NCBI GenBank assembly: GCA_021234535.1
Contig: SFZH01000008.1
Coordinates: 17,833,358-17,897,357 of the forward strand
Reading direction: 5' to 3'
DNA from: Stichopus chloronotus
Lineage: Eukaryota > Echinodermata > Holothuroidea > Aspidochirotida > Stichopodidae
Length of the DNA: 64,000 nt
In this document: positions 21,684 through 32,960 of the stretch, piece after piece
Layout of the letters: every line of letters starts with the position of its first letter
How positions within the stretch are numbered: the first letter of the stretch is position 1
Notes under the pieces: model-generated
What the model was told of the DNA's origin: nothing
Database searches by the model: none
What the model saw: the letters and a program-made list of their open reading frames with translations, nothing else
Translations under genes and position numbers: made by a program

Positions 21684-23226
21684 CCCCCTTTACCGACACT
21701 GTGGACTACTAGATAACAAAATGATTTCCTAACAAAATTTGTCGACAGTACCCTTTCCTCATCACAAAACGAATTTGATTACAAATTCCCTCAAAGTGAG
21801 GCAATCATAAGAGGAAACTTATCTACCTATAGTGCTTGCATTTGCATATAATCTGGAATTTTTCCTGTATAACATACTCCTGTATTACATTTTTCCTGCA
21901 TTACATACTCTGGTCAACCACCTTCGAACATTGCTGTGCACGTAGGGTTTTGCATCAGCCGAGAGGATCTAGTTTTTCTTCAAAAAAAAAAGAAGAAAAT
22001 CCATGGACCCCTGTGTAAGAAATGTCAACCTTTAAAACAAATTACTTCACAAAAAAAGTCAAATAAACCTTTGCTCTAAAAAGCTGATATTAATTATCTA
22101 GATGGAACTAGCAGACAATTTGGTCACAACAACCAGTTAGAAAATGTATGTAAATTGTTAACTTTATGACGAACAAATCCAGATTTGTTTGTTCAATGAT
22201 AAAAAGAAATGAAACAGACAAAAAGAACCAACTACTTCTTTTTGCCTCCCAACATGGAAAGTTCAATGGTACCCATGGGGTTTAACCATTTTGTGGAAAA
22301 AAAACCGAGCCACAAATTTCAAGGGTAATTTGGACCTTTGCTCTTTTGGAGAAATAAATGATGTATAATTTAGATAACCTTTTTATGTGTGTAACAAATC
22401 AGGAGCCAAAGTCACTTTTTTCCAACAAAGAACCAGACCTACTACAGTAAACTATGATGATGAACAGGAATACGTACGGTGTGTCATGGTGTGAGATTTG
22501 ACCTAGAGGAGGGACAATTCACAAAGTCATATCTAACCTTCAAAAGCAAACGAACAAAAAAAAAAAAAATAAGCTCATGGTGTACTCAGATATTAAACAA
22601 GAAAAGGTATATTCAGAAACAAATGACAAATCTTTCTACATTTTTAACTCGCTAACATTTCCTCCCCTCTCCACAGACACCCTCACCTCATCTGACGTGA
22701 ACTTTCTGTTGCATCTGTTTCAGACTATCAGAGGCAGCCATTGCTTCATAAGTTTGGCTCTGTTTTCCTCTTTCCTTTCTGGCTAATGTCCCAAAGCATC
22801 CATTTTTACCTTATTTCATCAATCACTTATTAATTATTCATTTTTTTGTTATTTTACCCTACTGGATACTTTCAGTCTCTTACAAACTATGCAAAGCCAA
22901 ATGGAAAAAGAGAGAGAAAAATCTTGTCTTAAGCTGTGATATACCTTCAGTGTAACGACTAGAGTTAGGTAAGATTTGACACAAGATCTTGAGGTGTAGA
23001 CAGGATAGTGATAGTGAGCTAGTTGTGTGTAGGCAGGTGAAAAAGCTGGTAAACAAAAGCACTGCACTAGGTGTTAGAATGTCTGTGATAGGAATCATTG
23101 GAATCAAACATTTCAAGCATTATACTACCAATTAGAGGTACGGCCAGCTCCTTGGCTTATTACAATGGTGTGCTGGATACGGCATGTAAAGATCACCACA
23201 GTGAAATCTATTGGTCGGAATTAGTC
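21684..23226. other. Non-coding stretch
   Basis: A-runs near 21986 and 22556-22570. A plus-strand segment after CCCCTCTCCACAG (about 22677) stays open to 22786 but has no donor and no recognisable product. Confidence 0.4.
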
Positions 23227-23538
23227 TCCCCAAAACTTACTGGTTAGGGAATTCGCTAGCGACACGAAAAGGATACTCATCCAAAACGGGCCCAAAGATG
23301 TTGGCAAGGATGAGGATTCCTCGAATTTCGATCAAAAAGGATGGAAACTTGAAGATGCACTTTGGATATCGCAGATGCAAAAGTAGCACAGAAACTTCGC
23401 TGGCAGACCAAAAGGCTGGCAATTATGGAAGGGCGGTGGCCAGATACACACACACACACAAATTGCCAGATGCTAGACTATGGTCAGTACGGTAATGCAT
23501 AGGTTATATGAGGTGAGTGAGTACGTGCTGTGAATTGG
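23227..23538 (+). mobile_element. Family B copy, full length (~310 bp)
   Basis: Head CTCCCCAAAACTTACTGGTT + AGGGAATTCGCTAGCGACAC, then AAAAGGATACTCATCC, GCAGACCAAAAGGCTGGCAA, GGAAGGGCGGTGGCCAGATA, a (CA)n tract at 23446-23460, AATTGCCAGATGCTAGACTA, ACGGTAATGCATAGGTTATA and the right end GTGCTGTGAATTGG. This is the most complete copy. Overlapping frames on both strands across it are not genes. Confidence 0.85.
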
Positions 23539-24956
23539 CTTTTTCCTTAGTTTCTAGAACAGATTACAAATCCTGTTCAAAAGACTGCATCTCATATTAC
23601 CTCGAAAGCAGTCAAACCCCCCCTTGTTCCTTCCTGGGATGTAGAAATGATAAAGAAGTAAACCTCCATTTTCTTTATTTCATCCTTTTTTTCACTTTCA
23701 GTAAAAGGTAGTAGAAAGTAGGAAGTCTGACCGAAAGGAAAAGGTCGCCGACAATTACAAATTATGAGGGCAATTTGTTCAAAAATGGTGCAAGGAAATG
23801 GCTCACAAAAAAAGCAAGAACAAAAAAAAAAAGGTGACTTGAGGAACAAAGTGACTAGTTACAACATGCTTATTCAATATCCATTCTATTACAAAAATGT
23901 TGACCAATGTTATTTCAGTTCTTTTTTCTTTTTTTTCTTTTATCACATGCAAAGTTCCTGAAACTGTTTCTTGTCTTCGAAATTTTGCTACAGTCTGTCA
24001 CGTATCCTACATTTATTGACGAAGATCCAAGAGGGAAGTTTCCCCCCAAAAACAAAGCAACAACAGGAATGCATTAAATGGAATCAAGGGATGCACATTA
24101 CCTAGAGAGGTCTAAAAGCAATCCGTGCATTGGTGCAATACATTATTCTTCTTCATTTAGCGCTGTACCATTTTATTAATTTTTCTAATTTATGGTTTCT
24201 TTAGTTCACCATCTGCTGCTCATACACCATTCATTTGATATTTCTACTAAGTTTTGAACTGAAAACAACTGCACTTAAGACTCAATTGTCTACAATTTAA
24301 AGGAGGATATATGTCAAAGTCAGAGAAATCATGACAAGTTTCTCCTTTTTTCTTAGAAAACCATAGAAATCATCACTGATTTAGAGAACAAACTAACTTG
24401 ATCAAGCAACTTCTATATATTGACAGAAAACGACGTCAAAATAAATTTTCCCTCAAACAATTAGAATCCAAGATTAATCAGAATTTTAATCAAACTTGCC
24501 AGTTTTGGGACCTTGGGGCTCACAAGGATAGCAACTGCACACAAGTCTTTCTCACAAAAGACTAACTTTCCTCCCATAAGTGGCATGCTTCCAAAAATCT
24601 GTAGATTTCTCTTAATCTGATGTTTTATTCATTTGTAACCTTCCTTGGTTTCCTGCAAAGTTACATGTGAATACATTGCCCAGACATCCTGATACCATAT
24701 TTTTGTCTTTATCTTACAAAAAGAACATCAAGTGAAGTTATTGACAAATGTTGGCTTCCTGTATAGAATTCAGACATTTAATCAAATTACTGTAAGACAT
24801 GATGTTGAAACCATGCTTACACCTCAGTGGCTTGGATTTTTGTGAATGGTGATAGGTACCTCCTGTCTTGGCCTACAATTATGAAACTTCCTGACCTACG
24901 CTAACTGCGATATACTGATTCTCAGGGCACTAGTCTTATTTCAGGTTAGAGCAAAG
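23539..24956. other. Non-coding stretch
   Basis: Low-complexity A- and T-runs near 23822-23835 and 23920-23940. No supported exon or repeat family. Confidence 0.45.
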
Positions 24957-25040
24957 GTAAGAGGTGGGGTTGAAGGTTACCAGAAGATAGGATACCACAG
25001 CAGAAGGTTGTGCATTAATTGCACAGAAACATGTAAGTTC
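24957..25040 (+). mobile_element. Family C-like fragment
   Basis: GGTGGGGTTGAAGGTTACCA resembles GGCGGTGTTAAAGGTTACCA at 6451, and it is followed at a similar spacing by an A/G-rich end with CATGTAAGTTC. A short, diverged match only. Confidence 0.35.
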
Positions 25041-25158
25041 AGAGTGTTGTAAAATATACTGATTCTCTCTCTACCACCCAACCCCCCATCATACTGATTA
25101 CATGCTTTGCATTGCAAATCCTAAATTCTGAATTTCTGAATCACTGCTATTTTCACAT

Positions 25159-25325
25159 TTAACTCACTTGGTGTGTGTATTCACAAGCGACTGTGATTAC
25201 AGCTTGCTCAAACTAACGCATTGTTTGACATCACAAAGGACGCCCTTGAGTAGGGTTCTATCACTGCGCCCTCTAATACTACCAATCTACGTCGCTCCAT
25301 GTCATTTCGAGAGCGGCAGTGCGTA
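25159..25325 (+). mobile_element. Family A fragment, diverged
   Basis: AACTCACTTGGTGTGTGTAT + TCACAAGCGACTG, CTTGCTCAAACTAACGCATT and ATCACTGCGCCCTCTAATAC follow in family A order. About 165 bp, with many substitutions. Confidence 0.65.
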
Positions 25326-25827
25326 ATTGTTTCTTTACAAGTTAATAATGCTTCTCTTTCCAAATTCAATTCACACGCTCTATTTCAAAAATGACTGTTT
25401 AAGCACATTTTAGTTAATTTTTTGGGACAACTTGCAGACCTGTCAGTCTTGTTCAGAAATAAGGAAATCTGGAATACTCTTAACTCGAAAATGAGCAGAT
25501 TTGGAGGTTTGGAATGAGAGTATAGCTGGGCATTAAAACAACTTGGTTTCAGGTACCTCTAAAACCAAGATACTAGTCTCGATTCAGGGTGTGAGACAGC
25601 CAAAAGTCGAGAGTCTCCCAGTAAAAGCGTAATAGTTAACTGGTATGACGACTTTGTGAGGGCAAGTGACTTGGTGAGATTACAACCTAGGTCAGATATC
25701 CTAATTTTCCAAAGACTGTGATGCTTTAGCAACAGGTTTAATTTCAAATGAGGAATGGTAAATTTGGTACAGCATCTTTGAAGCCGAGGTTTTCACAAAT
25801 TTATGTTCATTAATGCTAATTCTCTAC
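25326..25827. other. Non-coding stretch
   Basis: No supported feature. Confidence 0.45.
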
Positions 25828-25973
25828 CTGTAAGCTCATGAAGGCCCCCTCTGGATCCTCTCACATAACATTCTGGATGTTCTGGAGGCCTCACACATAA
25901 GGGAAAACCAAATCCCACAAAGGAGGCCAAACCCCAACAACCCTCTTTGTAAGTTGGTTCTGTGTCACTCTCC
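25828..25973 (-). CDS. Candidate exon, Cys/Gly/Pro-rich peptide
   Basis: Minus-strand 146 nt between CTGTTGTCCTGGATACACAG and TTACAG|GTAGAG. A single open frame (one base, 48 codons, one base) encodes ESDTEPTYKEGCWGLASFVG, then FGFPLCVRPPEHPECYVRGS and RGGLHELT. GC is about 50 percent, unlike the flanks. Three Cys and many Gly/Pro suggest an extracellular or loop region; no domain recognised. On the plus strand the same region precedes GTAAATAAAATGG and an A-run, so an alternative reading is a retroposed 3' end in the plus direction. Confidence 0.3.
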
Positions 25974-26918
25974 CTGTGTATCCAGGACAACAGATTATTA
26001 TAAAATATACATTTCACTATGTGCAAATTGTAAATAAAATGGCTGAGGGGGAAAAAAAGGTACATCATTTCTTCAGTGTTGATAAATGGTCAACAAATAC
26101 GATACCTTGATCTAATTATACGATTTATTTCCTAGAAGTTTTGCTTATTCACAAGGTATTTAAAGCAACTTTTAGAAATTGCATCAAAACAATAAAAACC
26201 ATCGCTTTGTTTACATTGAACACAGAGACTCAGACAACGGGGTGGCATTCGAGCACACCCCCACAGGGATTGTATCCTCAAAAAAAGTCAACATGGTCTT
26301 GCTAAAGTATACACACTATGTTTGTTTTGGTCATAATTTATGACTCGTTAAAATTTTTTTCCGAAAACAGCTAAAAGTTTCGGGAAAAAAAAGGACATAG
26401 GTGCAAAGGCAGGATTTCGGTTAAACGCCTGCCAGAGAGCCGAGATTGTTTTCCCTACGTTTTTTTATCAGGGTGTGCTGACATCACATGGGCTATAGTA
26501 TTGTCTACTCCATCACCCTCATATCCTCTTCTCCACTCCCCCCATCCCACCATTTTGACTCTGAAGTTAAAGGGGCTCACTGAGTTACTATCGATAAAGT
26601 TTGTGGGGATTTTGAAGGGTACAAACACATAGCAATGCCTGTAATTAACACAATTATTTAACTTTTATGTCCAATAGTTCTGAAAACTGTACACAATTTC
26701 AAATTTTTGATCATGACTTGCACTGGTTGTTTGCAGATCAATTAATACTAATATGAAGTGTCTCATCACACATTTTCAAAATCCAAATTGAATCTTTAAT
26801 TTCTCACTCATTAATGTTCCTTTGTACTTGACATGTGAGGATCCTCTCAGTTTGACCATTTGTCATCAGTGTGTGATGGAAACTCGACAAGTCTACGAAA
26901 ATACTTCAAAACAGCATT
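25974..26918. other. Non-coding stretch
   Basis: No supported exon or repeat. Confidence 0.45.
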
Positions 26919-27105
26919 TGTCCCCATCACGATTATCCATTTTAAGTCTGCGTTAGCGAAATGCATTTTCCCCCAAATGAAGTTCTAGCACTGCACCCTC
27001 TATACTCTACATTCACCTTGTTCGACTTTCACTTGGGGCTTTGCAGCATGTTTTCTATTTGAATGTTTCGAATGGAAAAAAAATTCAAGTATTCTTGTGT
27101 TTTAC
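26919..27105 (+). mobile_element. Family A fragment, diverged
   Basis: TCCCCATCACGATTATCC, GTTCTAGCACTGCACCCTCT + ATACTCTACATTCACC and TTCAAGTATTCTTGTGTTTT are the middle and interior words of family A. The terminal module is strongly decayed. Confidence 0.6.
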
Positions 27106-27144
27106 ATCAGATGGCACCAGATCGATAAAGTAGGATGAAGGTCT

Positions 27145-27185
27145 ATGAACTGTGAGACAGGTAAGCGAGGAGAAAAGTAAGTACG
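27145..27185 (+). mobile_element. Family C terminal fragment
   Basis: GTGAGACAGGTAAGCGAGGA followed by GTAAGTA matches the plus-orientation end at about 6513. Only the end is seen. Confidence 0.4.
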
Positions 27186-27938
27186 TCAAATATGGCACTT
27201 TATTTTGGTTCCGTTTTCCTTCTACCTATCAATTTCATTATTGATGCCAAGGACACATTATCCCTGCCCCCCATATCTTGAAAAGACAATACCATACATA
27301 AATACAATTCATACTTCTCTTATCACCAGAAGCAAGTTTAATGATCATTGTTATTCTTTCTGTTTTGTTGCTTTCTTTCACCCAGACCTGGCCTATAACT
27401 TTACGAGCTAAACATGCCACGCCAGAGCTTGAGTGACCACGAGGGACAAAGTAACAAAAAAAAGTATCCCGGACGGGCGGGCAGAGCATCCCGGACGGAC
27501 GGACTGCCGGACCGCTCGATACTTTCATTCTTCTTCTCCCTACCTTTGCAAATCACAACAGGGAAATTTGATTCATTTTCAAAAGCCTGGCCTTCAGTTT
27601 ACAGTCATGCAGATGACAATGTGAACATCGATTTAGAAAGCGGATGCGACGTAACAAACTGCACAAAAAAGTTGACATTTTTTTGTGCTTTTTCTAGTTC
27701 CTTGTGATCATTTACTTTGGCAACCTCCAATGTACATAGAGGCAACATTAACTCTTATTACTCACTGGCAAAAGGGCTTAACGAAATGAAAGGAAAGACT
27801 CTGCTTGCAGAATAAGGAAGTAAGTAAGATCGATGATCGGACTATCTACTCCGCAGATCTCTCTCTAAAACCAGTGATACCATCTCATCGAATTTCATGG
27901 GTGCTTTTTTTTTTTTCTGCTTTCTCTTTCTTCTTTAG
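27186..27938. other. Non-coding stretch with a small GGAC-rich island
   Basis: 27466-27515 holds two copies, 22 bp apart, of ATCCCGGACGG followed by further GGAC units, giving a sharp local GC and CpG peak. Frames on both strands cross it. No product is recognised. A T-rich pyrimidine tract precedes the AG at 27938. Confidence 0.4.
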
Positions 27939-28106
27939 ACTTTATTTATTGCAGATGAGAAAAAATTCAAAGAACTCCAGTTACTCATCCCAGATAAAGT
28001 TTCCAAAAAGATTGCTTTTCACATGAAACTGGAGATGGCAGAAAACGATATTTCGAGTAAAATGCGGGCTGCTTTGTTTAAACATGATATTGGAAAATAT
28101 GTCCAG
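27939..28106 (+). CDS. Candidate 56-codon exon, charged helical peptide
   Basis: A very strong acceptor (TTTTTTCTGCTTTCTCTTTC + TTCTTTAG) opens a phase-0 frame of exactly 56 codons ending at GTCCAG|GTTTTT. It begins TLFIADEKKFKELQLLIPDK and continues with a Lys/Glu-rich helix (KKIAFHMKLEMAENDISSKM). The donor is weak (GTTTTT), GC is ordinary, and the antisense strand is also open for about 40 codons, so this may be chance. Family unknown. Confidence 0.22.
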
Positions 28107-29319
28107 GTTTTTTGAAGGTTTTCAGGACTGTGTATACGGAATCTCCTTCAAGTTATTATTGACACAGCAATTCCAACCATTTCCAAAGATCAAATATCCC
28201 TTAAATGATACCCCAAGTCCTTTGATTTGGAATGTGGAGTTTTCTTTCATTTGAGTTTCTGTAAAAAAGCTTCTCATGCTGCTTTTGTTTCTACTTGCAC
28301 TGTTAAAAAAACAAAAAAAATAAGTAGCCGGTCCTGAGTCTTTTATAAGAAATTAGACAACAGGGTTCATCATGAAGAGCTCGCACAAGATTTCAGCCAT
28401 TTTGAAAACTTTTGGGGGTAATAAATATCAAAGATATTGTCATAAGTAAATAGGGATAACAATTTACAGCTAGATAAATTACACTATAAGAAATGTGCTA
28501 GAAGGGTATGTGTGATGGGGGTTGCTTTTAAAGGTGAGCAGTGCAAGAACAGGAACTGGCTAAATTACAGGGCAAGGTTACCGTAGTAACTGTTACCAGG
28601 TGAATTTATGGAATCAGAAGAGGGATGATACAGTGGTACTATAAGAGCAATTTCAGCAAGAGGGAGGTACCTGGGAGGGAGACCTTGTGTGCATACTGTA
28701 GTCACCAATTCTGCAGACAAACAAAAAACAAAAGTAGACAATCATTGAATGGTACGACTGTGGACATATAACATCCATTAATCATACATTAATCATACAT
28801 CAGTTTATCTTGATTTTCTTTTTTTGCCTGATCAAAATGAGTCACACGTAGGAAAAAGTCCCCTCCTTCTTGGACTTTTTTGCCACATTGCATACATGTA
28901 GTGAAACTGTAAATTCAAGAGAAAACATTGTAAAATGAAAATGAGGTTGACACTAAATCGCATCAAGTCTCATATCCTGTTTGCAAAAGAACATTTTTGC
29001 AAACTTTTTGTTGATATCAGGCCATTACACCTACGAGTATGTAATTCTGTAGGCTACTTGCTTCACTGGCGAGATGGGGCTCTGGAATGATAGTTCCATT
29101 ATGTAGAGATGAACATTTGCTCAAATTTCTACCCTATATCTAAATATTCTTACATAAAATTTTGAAATCAAAACTACAAAATTTGACTTTGATAAATGCC
29201 CCCCTTAATGAGAATTTCGTGCCCCCCAGCCTTTACTCGAGTAAAAATAGTACACTTTCTATCAATTAAGAAGTTGTGATGTTTAAAGTCAAGGTCTATT
29301 CATCGAGTTCCATTGGTGA
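28107..29319. other. Non-coding stretch
   Basis: A 13-bp duplication (CATTAATCATACA) near 28777-28800; nothing else supported. Confidence 0.45.
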
Positions 29320-29448
29320 ATTTACCACAATTTGCTCACACTGATACATTGCTCAACCCTGCACGACGTGCTCCCAAAAAAATTTCTAGCACGGGCCCTC
29401 TGTTCCTTGAATCAGAGACTCATTTGCTTTTACTCTCAGAGCACAACT
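29320..29448 (+). mobile_element. Family A fragment, diverged
   Basis: TTTACCACAATTTGCTCACA, ATACATTGCTCAACCC, TTCTAGCACGGGCCCTCTGT and AGACTCATTTGCTTTTACTC follow the family A order. Confidence 0.55.
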
Positions 29449-29836
29449 ATCAAAAAAAAAAATGCACAAAATGGATGCCATAGAAACTTTGAGAAAATCT
29501 ACTTCTAAAGTGACAGCACATGGTTGAAATTTTTAAGTTTATATCAGTGCAAAGGAGGAGAGGGCGACAAACCCTCTCTCTAATTTGCGGTCGGGCATTG
29601 GAAATTTAAACATCCAGATTATGTCTGTGCATACTCAGAGTGGATGGAATTGTAGATGATGAACTCCATTCTCTCTTTTTTATCAACTTCCCTCTTACTG
29701 GGTAAACCCCTGCAGAATGACTAGATGTCTAGATGCAATCCCCATCTCCTCCTCTGCTTTTTATGGGGGGTTTTTTGCCCTTAGTGAACTTCTGACACAT
29801 TTCTTTCCCCAAAAAGCACTTGACCATGCCCTTGAC

Positions 29837-30123
29837 CAGGTTGGAATATGAACTTTGAAACTTTGTCAATGAAAGTAAAATTCCACTGAATTTGTCAGAG
29901 CCACTACAAAAAAGAAAAGAAAAAAAAAAGAACGCTGTTTCAGCCCCATGTTTGCACAAATGTTCGCATCCATTCCCATTGGTCTGTTTGACTTCAAGTA
30001 ATGGTGATCGACTGCTATGCTTTCTTGTAGATTTTCCCCTACTTCCTCTTCTCTCAAACACTGACGAAGAACAAAGGTAGATGACCAGGGGATTGCCACT
30101 ACAAATCTTATTCCAGCTTTAAC
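29837..30123 (+). mobile_element. Family D copy
   Basis: Starts near CAGGTTGGAATATGAACT and GTCAATGAAAGTAAA, continues CATTGGTCTGTTTGACTTCA and TTTTCCCCTACTTCCTCTTC, and ends GACCAGGGGATTGCCACTAC ... TTCCAGCTTTAAC. It lacks the roughly 75-bp interior stretch around CAATTTTCATATT that is present at 20281, and has an A-rich expansion near 29908-29930. Confidence 0.8.
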
Positions 30124-31296
30124 TACTGTAGAAATGTTTCAGCAATACACACTACATTCATAGATGTACAGAGTTCAAATTACAGATTGTTGGTGATGAA
30201 TAACCATATTGTTCTTTCACTACTCTTTCCTTTGTATACTTCTGTTTAGTACTGTAAATGCAAAACAAAAGCCCTATCAAGGAGTTGTGAATACAGTGTA
30301 TGAAAATTAAAAACCAAAAAAATCCAACAATTAAATATTTTGCTCTCATTAATCCAGTTAGGTTGCAGTTTTTCTGGAATATCAATCTAAAAGGACTTCC
30401 AAGAGTACTGTAAAGCCTCAAAAACATAAAATGGCACCAAAAAGGCTCTGTAGATTCCATATTACCCTCTTTTTTTCCAGTTTGTGGTATTTTTAGCAGG
30501 AGAAGGTAGGCACTTGAGAGTACATACTTTAACCTTTACCCAAAGTATCTTCTAGAAAATAACATAACCAGAGGTTAGTGTGGTAACACTGTTTGGTGGG
30601 AATGCTTGTTTTCGTGACAAATTGTTGCTTTCACCTTTTCTTTTCCAGAAATTCTTTTTTTTTTCGCATGCCAACTTCGGTCTCTTTCCCCTCAAAACAG
30701 AAATGTAAACAAATGTACAGAGTTGGCAACCTTCAGACGATCTCTTTTCTTTTGGTTCTTAAAAAGTGGATTTTGTAATGTAACACAATCCATGTGAATT
30801 ATTCAACTCTCCCTATGTACCCCCACTCAAAAAAAAAACAAAAAACGACAAAGACAGGAAAAAAACAGAGTCATTCTATGTACAGGAAACATCAGTGAAC
30901 GGAAAATAGATAATATCCCATATTAGGAAATTTGAATAGACATAACGCACACCAAAAGCACACCATTGTGCCAAGATGTATTTGGCAGGTGAAGAATTGT
31001 CTGGATCAAGGTAAGTTTTTGACGGAAATTAAAGAAAAAGAAATTAAGAAAAGAAAAAAGGTCACAGAGAGCACTTTCCTAGGGTAATGTGACAGGAACG
31101 ATTACATTACACAAACACACTGGAAAAAAAAAAAAAAACAGCAGCAAATTTGCTTGTTGAGAAAATAGGTAATACTGAAGTTAAGGTAAAGAATTCCTTC
31201 TATTGGATACTCATGAATCCAAAAGGTTCATAAAAAGGTTGTAAAGGTCCTAACTATACATGAAGAACAAAAACAAAAAGAGTCACAAGCAACGTC
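30124..31296. other. Non-coding stretch
   Basis: A-runs near 30830 and 31125; no supported exon or repeat family. Confidence 0.45.
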
Positions 31297-31362
31297 ATTC
31301 GAAAGGATGCAAGCTAGTGCACAAAACTCTGCTGCAAGACCAAAAGACTGGCAATTGTGCGG
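31297..31362 (+). mobile_element. Family B interior fragment
   Basis: GCAAGACCAAAAGACTGGCA + ATTGTGCGGGC matches the interior of the copy at 23227 (GCAGACCAAAAGGCTGGCAA). The (CA)n tract and both ends are missing. Confidence 0.45.
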
Positions 31363-31459
31363 GCTATTCCCTCAGTGGGTAATACAAACTTGCTCTAGAA
31401 TAATTAGCTTCGGGCTACAGTAGTCTCTAACTGAGACAAGTAGGGCCTGTGGAGGATTG

Positions 31460-31620
31460 AATCCCATAACACACTGGTGGGGCTATACTTACACCTTGCT
31501 AGCGGTTATGCATTGCTTAACTACAAGCTTTGCGTGTGGACGAATAAAGAGTTCAAGCACAGTGCCCTCTGTAGTCAGGAACTACCCCATTTAGCTTTTG
31601 CTTTGACACTTTACAGATGG
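31460..31620 (+). mobile_element. Family A fragment, diverged
   Basis: AATCCCATAACACACTGGTG + GGGCTATACTTACACC, TTATGCATTGCTTAAC, GTTCAAGCACAGTGCCCTCT and CCCATTTAGCTTTTGC are recognisable in order. Confidence 0.6.
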
Positions 31621-31697
31621 GTTATGGAACAGTGTTCTGGATAAAAAAGAATTCAGGGAGGCAGCAGCGATGGTCTTATTGTCATTGTAGTTGTTTA

Positions 31698-32010
31698 GCT
31701 GCAATTCTGCATGGTGTTAATTCCCCTCTACCCTCCCCCCACCATGAATTACCCCCACCATGAACTACCCCCCACCATGAACTATCCCCCACCATGAACC
31801 CACCTATCTAGCTACTGAAGTTCCTGGCACCATTAGCTACAATTCTGCATGGTGCTTTTCTCCCCTCTATGCAAACCCATGAACACACCTATCTAGCTTC
31901 TGTAGTTCCTGGCACCATAAGCTACAATTCTGCATGGTGCTTTCCTAACTTCCCCACCCCCATGAACCCACCTATCTAGCTTCTGTAGTTCCCTGCACCA
32001 TAAGCTGCGA
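31698..32010. repeat. Nested tandem repeat, 85-bp units with an internal 17-bp array
   Basis: AATTCTGCATGGTG starts near 31703, 31841 and 31926. The last two are 85 bp apart. The first interval is 138 bp, that is 85 plus about 53, and the excess equals three extra copies of a 16-17 bp unit (CCCCCACCATGAACTA) whose ACCATGAA starts near 31741, 31757, 31774 and 31791. Each 85-bp unit also carries ACCTATCTAGCTTCTGTAGT + TCCTGGCACCATAAGC. Strongly C-rich on the plus strand. Confidence 0.92.
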
Positions 32011-32139
32011 AACAAATCCTACACCAAAAGATTCTGATTCTGAAGGAAGACGAACAAATTTGTATAATTGTCGAAACATTACACTGTTGATAATTCTTTC
32101 AGCTGTTAAATGACTCACTGTAACAAAAATGAATCTGGG

Positions 32140-32493
32140 TCAGTGAAATATCTCAAGGACAATTTTCCCATCGGTATTCAGTTGAACGTGATAAAACAAC
32201 TGGAAAGGGTGGGAAGATGAAGAGTCAGGAAAGAAGATTAAAAAGTTGTTTGGAGAAAGGAAACTAAGTACGAGGACATCGATCCTCGACAGCACACTCT
32301 TTTCTGCCTCGTCTTCTTTGTCAAAATTTCTGATCCGTTTCAACCTAACGGTTTGAAATGAGGACAATGCTACATATACCCTATCAGTCTTCCTCCCTCC
32401 GTGCAACATCAGATCCGTTTGATTGTCGCTGTCATCCCGTAACTCGGCCCAGTAAACTAATAACAATATGTATGTACCCGCTAAACCCAGATC
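32140..32493 (-). CDS. Candidate terminal exon or orphan ORF, membrane-like
   Basis: On the minus strand, a fine pyrimidine tract and AAG (TTTTCTCTATCCTCTTTTCAAG) open a phase-0 frame of 117 codons to a TGA at 32140. The frame has no ATG start, as a stop lies just upstream of the first usable TTG. The product begins DLGLAGTYILLLVYWAELRD: a hydrophobic stretch, then a possible N-glycosylation site (NQT), then a basic/acidic segment (RLKRIRNFDKEDEAEKSVLS), then a Ser/Phe-rich tail. The first 80 codons are noticeably CpG-rich compared with the flanks. No family recognised. It could be an exon or a decayed element. Confidence 0.3.
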   Translation of the reverse strand, partial: DLGLAGTYILLLVYWAELRDDSDNQTDLMLHGGRKTDRVYVALSSFQTVRLKRIRNFDKEDEAEKSVLSRIDVLVLSFLSPNNFLIFFPDSSSSHPFQLFYHVQLNTDGKIVLEIFH

Positions 32494-32960
32494 CTTGAAA
32501 AGAGGATAGAGAAAAGAAAATTCTTCCTTCAAGGATCATTTATTTTCAAACCTAACACAAACTTGAGCATTTCCCAAGTAGTGAGTTCAGTCAAGGGATA
32601 TATTCCCACACCACAGTCCGCTTTACAGTGTACACAGTGAGTCAAAGTTCAGAGCTCCTTTAAATCTCACGTCTTTCACGTTTGACTGGGCAAATCCCTC
32701 TAACTGTTAATAGCTCAGTCAAATACTGCCACCATAACAGACACAATGAGCAACATGACAAATGTCATCACAAAAGTGCCTACTCCCCTTCCTCTTGTCC
32801 TTTCCATCCTTCCTCTTTCTTTTCTGTAAACATCTCCTACCTCCCCTCTCCTCTTCTAAAAGAGAGAGAGAGATCCAGGATGTTGGGAGCAAAACTATTT
32901 TTCACAACTATTCAGAAAATTTAGGAGCAGACATACTCCTCGACGAGCTCGATGAACAGA
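32494..32960. other. Non-coding stretch
   Basis: A short (GA)n tract near 32863-32872; no further feature. Confidence 0.4.
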
